Positions 1 to 5,470 of a DNA stretch of 6,719 nucleotides are shown piece after piece; position 1 is the stretch's first letter; every line of letters begins with the position of its first letter. Origin of the DNA: Pseudomonadota bacterium (GTDB taxonomy: Bacteria; Myxococcota; Bradymonadia; UBA4248); assembly GCA_017629415.1 (NCBI GenBank), contig JAGBXG010000314.1:1-6719 (forward strand), given 5' to 3'. The notes under the pieces were generated by a model, which ran no database searches, was not told the DNA's origin, and worked only from the letters and a program-made list of their open reading frames with translations. Both the position numbers and the translations under genes were made by a program.

Positions 1-871
1 AGACGCCTCCGCATCCGCCGCCGCCGCCGCCACCTGAGCCGCCGTCACCGCCACCGCCGCCGGAGCCACCGGCGCCTGCGCACCATGCCGGAGCTTCAGA
101 ACGGCCACCGATGCCACCTTTTCCGCCTTTTCCACCGGCGCCGCCAGCACCGCCATCACCGCCATTACCGCCACGTCCTAAGCGCACTTGGTTGGCATAA
201 ATTTGAGGTTCTGACGAGACTTGTGCGATCCAGATGCCGAAGGAACCGCCGCCCGTGCCGCCGGCTCCCCCACCAGAACCGCCGCATCCTCCAGCACCGC
301 CGCCGCCGCCGGAACCGCCGATATCGCCAACCAAATTGCCTTCTGTACACGAGTAATCGTTATAATTGACGACACCGCCGCCGGCACCGCCGCCGCCGCC
401 GCCTAATGCCGCGCCGCCGGTACTTCCGGCGGAAGCCGGAGACCCCATCCAAATTCCGGCATCGTTCAATTTGCCCATGGTGCCGATACATCCTTTGCCG
501 CCGGCACCAAAATTGCCATTATTGCCGCTCAAGCCATCGCCACCGTTCGCATAACCGCCGGACTGACAGTCATACTTGCAGTAAGCATAATGCTCCACAT
601 AGGAGTGACTGTATGAGTTGTTGTCACCGCCAATGCCATCGCGAGTACTTCCTGTAAAGTCCTGTGTCGACATGCCATCGCGAGCAGTGGCACCATTGCG
701 GCCGTTGGCAGCAGCACAGTAGGCATTTTTGCCGCCTTTGCCGCCGGATGTCGTTTCACCCAAACACGTTGTCGTGCTGCATTCGCGAGAGTTGGTGCCA
801 TTTTGTCCGTCTTCACCGGCATATCCCGAGTCGCCTGTTTTGCCCCGGCCACCGTCACCGGCACGGCCACC
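1..871 (-). repeat. Glycine-rich low-complexity region of the lipoprotein, with GGC trinucleotide runs
   Basis: From residue 852 to the window edge the protein is dominated by Gly-Gly-x and Gly-Gly-x-Gly patterns, broken by short stretches with Tyr, Asn, Trp and some Cys. Residues 858-878 form seven consecutive Gly-x-y triplets, a short collagen-like tract. Poly-Gly is encoded by tandem GGC codons, seen on the plus strand as CCG/GCC runs at about 16-31 and 386-402. These could change length by replication slippage without breaking the frame. A 13-bp direct repeat (633-645 and 672-684, 39 bp apart) encodes two copies of Arg-Asp-Gly. The region resembles PE_PGRS-like or myxobacterial Gly-rich surface domains in composition only. 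Confidence 0.85.
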
Positions 872-3424
872 GATAATCATATTATTGGTAATGAGCAAAT
901 TCTTTGAGGCATTGGCTACAAAAATCGCATACGAATTGCGTCCACGGCTTCCGACAGAAACTGCACTGTCTGAAACATCATATCCCTGAATCGTCAGACC
1001 ATTCAGAATGGTACGTCGCGAAACGGACGGCACATAAACCGCACCGGGTTTGCTGTCATCTGCAGGCGGCGGAGAAGAAATCTGTGTCGGATTTAAAATG
1101 ATATTACGTGATTTGAAATCTGCACTGTAACCGCCGTAAATCCGGACTCCGGATTTTAGGATAATTTGTTCGTGATAAGTGCCGGCTGCCACGAGAATGC
1201 CGGTATGAACATTCGGATCAAATGCGGCAATCGCCTCCGAAATCGTGACGAACGGATGTTCGATGGTTCCTTTTGAAAGGTCAGACTGTGCGCTGACAAA
1301 TAATGATGTTTTTATGGCACCGTCGATGCCGTCACAGTCACGATCGACATAGCCTGCTGTTTCTGAAGGCCAAGACGAAAAGATTTCGGGATCATCCGCG
1401 CCGCCGTTTGTAGCCACACCGCATTCGCAACCATCGGCGGCAATCCCGTTGACATCATGATACTGAACGTGAACTTTGCACACACCGCTTTGGCAAGTAT
1501 GTGCGCGATCTATGCTTTTACAATCGTCATCTGTTGAGCATGTTACCGCCCCAAGTTGGCCGGATTCTGCGGTGCAGTAAAAAACCTGGCGATCGCATTT
1601 CTGACCGTTGCCGCAGTCTTTGTCATCTGTACATCGTTTGCCCAAAATGACGTCTTCCACTTTACATCCCGTAAACTGGCAAGTGTAATCGTCGCCGGAC
1701 AGCAGACAGGCGCCTTCGGCATGGAGTTCGGGGGCTTTCCAACGGCTTGGGCAGTCTTCGTTGCATTTGCCACAATGTTCATCGGCATTATATCGGCCGA
1801 GAGCATCGCGGAAATCTTCGTCGATTTCGCCATTACAGTTGTTATCCTGGCCGTCGCAGACTTCGACAGTCAAATCGGAGGCACTGCATTCACTCCATGC
1901 ATAAATGCCATCGGCATCTTTGCTGCATTTCTGGCGTCCTTGACAGACATCGGTGCCTGCGGAGACAACACAGTTGCGCACCATATCGAGTTTTGTTTCA
2001 TCGCACGAACAGCTTTCTCCTCTTGGGACGCAAAGTTTTTCGCCCTGATAAATTTCGCAAGTGTATCCCGACGGACAGCAGCTTTGTTCGCCAATTTTGC
2101 CGGTGCATCCGGAATAGGGCGAGTTTTCGTCGCAGCTTTGCAGGCAATGGGTACCGAAATCACCGCCCAGTGTGGTGCAGCGGTCGGTGTAGACACGGCA
2201 GTCGCTGTCAGCGCCGCAAACCTGACAAGCCGGGCTTTCGAGCTTGATGCATGACACGGGATTATCGTGCGGATAGGGATAGTAGCCTTCAGCACATTTT
2301 TTCGGCACACAGACGGATGCGCCGTCACGGACTTCGCACGTAGCGGCATCCATCCATGTATTGCCCTCGGCATCGGTGGCCAAATTGGGCAGGATATCGA
2401 GGCACGAAGCTCCGCAGGCACCGCAGTGATTGACATCGACATAAAGGCCGTCGGCGTTGATAAAAGCTTCATCGATTTCGCCATTGCAGTTGTCATCAGC
2501 GCCGTTACAGAGTTCGCGTTCGGGGTCTCCGGCATCGCAAGACCAGGCATAGACGCCGGCTTCGTCGGCACCGCATCGCCAGCGGCCCAAGCAGCCGCCC
2601 AAATAACAGAGTGGATATAAAGCGCCGTCTTCGCCGAGTTCATCGTGCATCATGCCCGGGTCGAGGTGATCGATGAGGGTATCGCAGTCGTCATCCAAGC
2701 CATTACAGACTTCTGCAGCCGGCATTTGTGCATCGCATGCACTCCATGCGTACTGTCCGTTTTCATTTTTGCAATACGACCAGCCCGCGCACACGCCGAA
2801 ATCGTTGGTATGGGTACAGGCACGTCCCATGCCTTCTTTGCCGGGACCGCATTCACAGGAACCTTCAAGCGGCAAACACTGTGCATAAGTGGCATTTCCG
2901 CGTTCGATGCTTTCACATGAGTAGCCTGTTGGACAAGCTTCTAAAGAACAGTCGCGGGCACAAACACTGCCTTCTTCAAGCTCGACGCACAAATCGCCTG
3001 TGGCATTACAATGTCCATCGACGGCACATTCCATACAGAGGCGTTCGGATGTTTCCTGTACACAGACGTGTTCCACGCCCATGGTGAGTCCGGATCCAGT
3101 CCATGCACGGCATGTCCAGCCTTCCATACAATTTGCCTGTTCCGTGCAGACGCGAGTGCACACACCGCCGTTATCCGGTCCGAGCGGCAAACAAATGCCA
3201 TCGATGCATTCGTGGTGCCCGATGCAAGTTTCGCCAAACTTTCGTTCTGGAATAATCCACTCTTCAAACGTTTCAGGCACGCATTTGCCTTCCCAGCAGA
3301 CTTCCCCTTCCAGGCAATGATAACGCGTTACGCATTCACATTCGCCACGATCCCGGCAATCCGACTGACATGCCGACAAGGCCACAGATATCAGACATAA
3401 TGCAAGCAACTGTTTATATTTCAT
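1..3424 (-). CDS. Large Cys-rich/Gly-rich surface lipoprotein with MopE-like metal-binding motifs and a DUF1565-like segment (C-terminus beyond window)
   Basis: The frame is open for 1141 codons with no stop and leaves the window at its left edge, so the protein is C-terminally incomplete. The start is ATG at 3424-3422, with a good Shine-Dalgarno (GAGG, 6 nt spacer). Residues 1-19 form a lipoprotein signal: charged MKYK, a hydrophobic core and the lipobox L16-S17-A18-C19. Gln at +2 fits outer-membrane sorting by the E. coli rule. Residues 20-660 are packed with cysteines. Three motifs of the type E-x-C-(N/D)-G-x-D-(D/N)-(D/N)-C lie at 238-252, 304-319 and 521-536. Two are followed by C-x2-C-x3-C (334-341 and 551-558). 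Residues 708-775 match the DUF1565 / right-handed beta-helix entry pattern (FVS, GT then HPF, TI-EAI, AAGTY, GVRIYGGY). Residues 852-1141 are glycine-rich. Such mosaics are familiar in myxobacterial surface proteins. A role in adhesion or matrix is inference, and no enzyme motif is visible. Confidence 0.9.
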   Translation of the reverse strand, partial: MKYKQLLALCLISVALSACQSDCRDRGECECVTRYHCLEGEVCWEGKCVPETFEEWIIPERKFGETCIGHHECIDGICLPLGPDNGGVCTRVCTEQANCMEGWTCRAWTGSGLTMGVEHVCVQETSERLCMECAVDGHCNATGDLCVELEEGSVCARDCSLEACPTGYSCESIERGNATYAQCLPLEGSCECGPGKEGMGRACTHTNDFGVCAGWSYCKNENGQYAWSACDAQMPAAEVCNGLDDDCDTLIDHLDPGMMHDELGEDGALYPLCYLGGCLGRWRCGADEAGVYAWSCDAGDPERELCNGADDNCNGEIDEAFINADGLYVDVNHCGACGASCLDILPNLATDAEGNTWMDAATCEVRDGASVCVPKKCAEGYYPYPHDNPVSCIKLESPACQVCGADSDCRVYTDRCTTLGGDFGTHCLQSCDENSPYSGCTGKIGEQSCCPSGYTCEIYQGEKLCVPRGESCSCDETKLDMVRNCVVSAGTDVCQGRQKCSKDADGIYAWSECSASDLTVEVCDGQDNNCNGEIDEDFRDALGRYNADEHCGKCNEDCPSRWKAPELHAEGACLLSGDDYTCQFTGCKVEDVILGKRCTDDKDCGNGQKCDRQVFYCTAESGQLGAVTCSTDDDCKSIDRAHTCQSGVCKVHVQYHDVNGIAADGCECGVATNGGADDPEIFSSWPSETAGYVDRDCDGIDGAIKTSLFVSAQSDLSKGTIEHPFVTISEAIAAFDPNVHTGILVAAGTYHEQIILKSGVRIYGGYSADFKSRNIILNPTQISSPPPADDSKPGAVYVPSVSRRTILNGLTIQGYDVSDSAVSVGSRGRNSYAIFVANASKNLLITNNMIIGGRAGDGGRGKTGDSGYAGEDGQNGTNSRECSTTTCLGETTSGGKGGKNAYCAAANGRNGATARDGMSTQDFTGSTRDGIGGDNNSYSHSYVEHYAYCKYDCQSGGYANGGDGLSGNNGNFGAGGKGCIGTMGKLNDAGIWMGSPASAGSTGGAALGGGGGGAGGGVVNYNDYSCTEGNLVGDIGGSGGGGGAGGCGGSGGGAGGTGGGSFGIWIAQVSSEPQIYANQVRLGRGGNGGDGGAGGAGGKGGKGGIGGRSEAPAWCAGAGGSGGGGGDGGSGGGGGGGCGGV
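1817..2713 (-). repeat. Three diverged Cys-rich repeat units, each ending in a MopE-type metal-binding motif
   Basis: The lipoprotein contains three copies of one module. Each copy has Tyr-Ala-Trp-Ser, then a Cys, then 7-12 residues, then the motif E-(V/L)-C-(N/D)-G-x-D-(D/N)-(D/N)-C. The motif cores lie at 2669-2713, 2468-2515 and 1817-1864 (residues 238-252, 304-319 and 521-536). The first and third copies also share an upstream C-x-C pair (residues 190/192 and 472/474), giving units of about 63-65 residues. The second copy has a shorter, different lead-in. The acidic D-D-N-C-N-G-E-I-D-E core is the pattern annotated as putative metal-binding (MopE family). Metal binding itself is inferred. 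Confidence 0.8.
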
Positions 3425-3427
3425 GAC

Positions 3428-3434
3428 TCACCTC
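3428..3434 (-). promoter_or_regulatory. Ribosome binding site of the lipoprotein gene
   Basis: On the minus strand GAGGTGA precedes the ATG at 3424. The GAGG core is 6 nt from the start codon, a normal spacing. It decides the start, because the upstream ATG at 3437-3435 reads only Met-Arg before an in-frame TGA. It is the clearest Shine-Dalgarno in the window. Confidence 0.75.
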
Positions 3435-3495
3435 ATGAGTTTATGCCATTTCAAAGACACACCGAGCGCATCTTAGCAGAATTTATACCCACATG

Positions 3496-3534
3496 CAGGT
3501 TTTAGACCATTGTAAACCTGGATTTGTTTTTTTT
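3496..3534 (+). terminator. Hairpin followed by a T-run (possible terminator or operator)
   Basis: CAGGTTT (3496-3502) and AAACCTG (3514-3520) form a perfect 7-bp inverted repeat with an 11-nt spacer. A run of eight T (3527-3534) follows on the plus strand after six bases. This is terminator-like in the plus direction, but no plus-strand gene ends upstream, because the lipoprotein reads the other way. It could stop antisense transcription through the lipoprotein promoter, or be an operator for that gene. Confidence 0.3.
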
Positions 3535-3536
3535 CG

Positions 3537-3554
3537 TTTCACAGGCATGTGAAA
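3537..3554. promoter_or_regulatory. 18-bp palindrome, candidate operator
   Basis: TTTCACA, four bases GGCA, then TGTGAAA make a perfect 7+7 palindrome, the size and symmetry of a dimeric helix-turn-helix regulator site. It lies 113 bp upstream of the lipoprotein start and about 300 bp upstream of the kinase start. I do not recognise the regulator. The half-site order is the reverse of a CRP site, which would be TGTGA then TCACA. Confidence 0.35.
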
Positions 3555-3601
3555 ATATCTCATATCATGTTATGTGCCCGAATATTTTTTTAGTATATCG
3601 G

Positions 3602-3763
3602 GTTGGGGGGGATGCCCCCCCAACGTTGCTATTTGCGCGTCGTATTGAGCATTGCGAAATAGACGCGCAAGGCGCGGCGCATGCGAGCAATAGCGAAGCA
3701 AAGCCGCGCGCAAATACGCACCTTCCCCCCATGCGGGGACACCCCGCAACGCCCCGTGTGTCC
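3602..3763. repeat. GC-rich nested inverted-repeat element (REP/MITE-like)
   Basis: A compact set of hairpins with base composition unlike the AT-rich flanks. The left hairpin is GTTGGGGGGG, loop ATG, CCCCCCCAAC (3602-3624, 10-bp stem). The right hairpin is TGCGGGG, loop ACA, CCCCGCA (3732-3748, 7-bp stem). Between them TATTTGCGCG (3630-3639) pairs with CGCGCAAATA (3707-3716). TTGCGCGTC (3633-3641) alternatively pairs with GACGCGCAA (3662-3670), and GCGCGGC (3672-3678) pairs with GCCGCGC (3703-3709). GGACAC (3737-3742) can pair with GTGTCC (3758-3763), and a T6 follows at 3768-3773. The structure suggests a mobile or extragenic palindromic repeat. Genomic copies were not checked, so its class is inference. 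Confidence 0.55.
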
Positions 3764-3852
3764 TCAATTTTTTAACTCCCAACCGTATGATAAATGCGCC
3801 AGATTGCCTTGGCATCCACGCGTACACATAACAGCCTGTGATTTTAGCGTAT

Positions 3853-5277
3853 ATGGAACCTCAATACACTCAACCGCAACAAACTCCGCAAGATGCCTAT
3901 GAGCTCATATCTGAAGCGCATCTGGATGAGGCATCAATTTCAACATCTGTCAAAACGCCCGACTGTTTAAGACAGGATTATCAGTTTATCCGCGTTATTG
4001 GCGAAGGTGCAAACGGCAAAACCTATCTTGCGCTTTGCCGGACAACACATAAAAAAGTGGCCATCAAGGCACTAAAACTGGTCGATCAGTTTAAAAGTCT
4101 GGAGCTGTTCAGACGTGAGGCTGCGACATTGGCGCAAATTCAGGTCAATGGAGTTCCTCAATTTATTGAGTTTGTGGAATCAGAAGAGTCTTTGGATGAA
4201 TGTTATTTGATTCAGGAGTTTTTTGATTATCCTTCTATCCAGCAGATGATTGATGAGCGCAATGAAAGCGGAACTGCATTTTCCGAATTTGAGACCATGC
4301 ATATTATGCAAGGTCTTGGTGAAATATTGCATGCGCTTCAGACTCAGTATTCGCCGCCTATTATTCATCGCGATATTAAGCCTTCGAATATTTTATATGA
4401 TGACAAGCAGAAAAAAGTCATGCTTATCGACTTTGGTTCTGTGGCAAATCCTTCCAAAAAGACAGGCGGTTCGACGGTTGCCGGCACCCAAGGTTTTATG
4501 GCGCCGGAGCAGCTCATGGGCGAATGCACCATTCAGTCGGATTTTTATGCTCTTGGAGCGACAGCTTTATACATGCTGACCGGGATTTCTCCTGTTGACA
4601 TGGAATATGACAAGGCGAATCCCTTCCTGATTAAATGCGACACGCTGTTGGAGAAAAAGAATGTTTCACTCGGCATGCAAAAGCTGATTCAGGAATTGAT
4701 GAGTCCTCAAGTTGAGAACAGGCCAGGCAATGCTTATGCATTGACGGAACGTCTGCAGCAAGCCCAGGCCGAGAGTCTTTCCCCCCAAAAGCCGCTTCCT
4801 CCAGCGATCAAATTTTTGATCAAGCACCATAAGATCATCTTGCCGCCTGTGGCTTTGATTTTTATTTGGCTGACCATCACCAGTTTGATAGCCATTTATC
4901 AATTTCCACGTATTTCCACTTTTACGGAGTTTTGGCAAGGCGCTCTCCTGACAGTTTTTGAGCCATCGACGCTCATTCTGACAGTCATCACGACATTTAT
5001 CTGCGTTTTTTTAATTCCCAGGCTGATTCGATATTTTCACGCACGCTGGCTTAAATCTCAAATTCGGAAGTTAGAAGCTGTTGCAGGTTACCAAAACCAT
5101 GAAATGGTCATGCATCGCGATAATTTACCCAATCAATATGCGGAATGCGTTTTTTATGACGATGTCAATCAAACGTATCGATATTATTACGGCAAAGTCA
5201 AAGTGGGTGAACAAGTTATGATTGGCACAACAACTTATACCGTCACAGACGGTTCAAATCAGTTTATTCGGGCATAG
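3853..5277 (+). CDS. Membrane-anchored eukaryotic-type Ser/Thr protein kinase
   Basis: A 474-residue protein. A short hydrophilic leader (1-42) precedes a complete Hanks-type kinase domain at about 43-303. It has the Gly loop G50-x-G52-x-x-G55, V69-A-I-K72 for ATP anchoring, E89 as the helix C partner, catalytic loop H172-R-D174 with K176 and N179, D193-F-G195, A217-P-E219, D230 and R290. All catalytic residues are present, so it should be active. It is an RD kinase, and Thr208 and Thr212 in the activation segment are candidate autophosphorylation sites. Two transmembrane segments (about 328-350 and 371-391) form a hairpin, putting both the kinase and the C-terminal 395-474 region in the cytoplasm. 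That C-terminal part is basic, then Tyr/beta-rich, and I do not recognise it. ATG at 3853 is preferred over the in-frame GTG at 3838 (five extra residues). Neither has a clear Shine-Dalgarno. Confidence 0.93.
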   Translation: MEPQYTQPQQTPQDAYELISEAHLDEASISTSVKTPDCLRQDYQFIRVIGEGANGKTYLALCRTTHKKVAIKALKLVDQFKSLELFRREAATLAQIQVNGVPQFIEFVESEESLDECYLIQEFFDYPSIQQMIDERNESGTAFSEFETMHIMQGLGEILHALQTQYSPPIIHRDIKPSNILYDDKQKKVMLIDFGSVANPSKKTGGSTVAGTQGFMAPEQLMGECTIQSDFYALGATALYMLTGISPVDMEYDKANPFLIKCDTLLEKKNVSLGMQKLIQELMSPQVENRPGNAYALTERLQQAQAESLSPQKPLPPAIKFLIKHHKIILPPVALIFIWLTITSLIAIYQFPRISTFTEFWQGALLTVFEPSTLILTVITTFICVFLIPRLIRYFHARWLKSQIRKLEAVAGYQNHEMVMHRDNLPNQYAECVFYDDVNQTYRYYYGKVKVGEQVMIGTTTYTVTDGSNQFIRA

Positions 5278-5452
5278 GCGCAGCCTGTACACAAACTCTT
5301 GGAAATTTCTGCCCTTCATGGATGGTTTTGAAAATTTGGGAATCTGTGATGTCTTGCGGTACCCATTCAATCTTGAAATTTCCAACGTGATATGGTGCGA
5401 AATGCGCCAAACCATGCGACATTTTGACAAATCCATTCAAATGCTGACGCAA
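5264..5452 (-). CDS. Possible small protein or gene remnant, 62 residues, convergent with the kinase
   Basis: This minus-strand frame starts at TTG (5452-5450) with GGGGGA 8 nt upstream, or at the internal ATG 30 bases on. It ends at TAA overlapping the last 14 bases of the kinase gene. The translation is mixed in composition (His-rich start, charged and aromatic middle, end C-V-Q-A-A-P-M-P-E) and its codons begin with G about 30% of the time by hand count, more protein-like than the opposing frame. No family is recognised. It could be the 3' end of a decayed gene. It competes with the plus-strand candidate over the same bases. Confidence 0.28.
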   Translation of the reverse strand: MRQHLNGFVKMSHGLAHFAPYHVGNFKIEWVPQDITDSQIFKTIHEGQKFPRVCVQAAPMPE

Positions 5453-5470
5453 AGGTTATATCCCCCATGA
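5318..5470 (+). CDS. Possible 50-residue protein between the kinase and receiver-like genes
   Basis: An ATG 40 bases after the kinase stop opens a 50-codon frame. Its TGA overlaps the ATG of the next gene in the ATGA arrangement typical of translational coupling. That position is what makes it worth listing. Against it: no good Shine-Dalgarno, several rarer codons (ATA, AGG, TTA, CGA), few G-starting codons, and no recognisable family or motif. It overlaps the opposite-strand candidate, so at most one of the two is likely to be real, and possibly neither. Confidence 0.22.
   Translation: MDGFENLGICDVLRYPFNLEISNVIWCEMRQTMRHFDKSIQMLTQRLYPP

Larger units (their letters stand above)
3425..3852. 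other. Divergent intergenic region, 428 bases
   Basis: No convincing gene lies here. The frames of 60-85 codons that cross it run through the inverted-repeat element and look spurious. On the lipoprotein side there is TATAAA (minus strand, 3487-3482), a possible -10, but the nearest -35-like TTTACA (3516-3511) is 23 nt away, too far for a standard sigma-70 promoter. On the kinase side TATGAT (3786-3791) is a plausible -10 without a recognisable -35. Between them lie the palindrome, the hairpin with T-run and the GC-rich inverted-repeat element listed separately. Promoters for both genes must be here or nearby, but I cannot place them firmly. Confidence 0.6.

Noticed and set aside
1556..2254. 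Plus-strand frame of 232 codons with a hydrophobic, membrane-like start
   Set aside because: It is wholly antisense to the lipoprotein. Its Ala/Val-rich look comes from complementing GGC, TGC and GAC codons of the Cys/Gly/Asp-rich protein.
1870..2643. Minus-strand frame of 257 codons
   Set aside because: It is in a different frame from the lipoprotein on the same strand. The real frame carries the lipobox, Cys spacing and domain motifs; this one has none.
3011..3400. Plus-strand frame of 129 codons
   Set aside because: Antisense shadow of the lipoprotein N-terminus, with no family resemblance.
3482..3516. TTTACA and TATAAA as a promoter for the lipoprotein gene
   Set aside because: The spacing is 23 nt, too long for a sigma-70 promoter, and no alternative -35 fits TATAAA at 16-18 nt.
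3524..3827. Overlapping 60-85-codon frames on both strands in the intergenic region
   Set aside because: They translate the GC-rich inverted-repeat element. Open frames on both strands of a palindrome are expected, and neither has a convincing ribosome binding site.
5116..5136. His-Arg-Asp-x-Leu-Pro-Asn in the kinase tail (residues 421-427), resembling a second catalytic loop
   Set aside because: There is no kinase fold around it; the true catalytic loop is at 172-179. Chance similarity.
5300..5382. GGAAATTTC and GAAATTTCC inverted repeat after the kinase gene, considered as a terminator
   Set aside because: The arms are AT-rich and over 50 bases apart with no T-run after them, so a terminator hairpin is unlikely.
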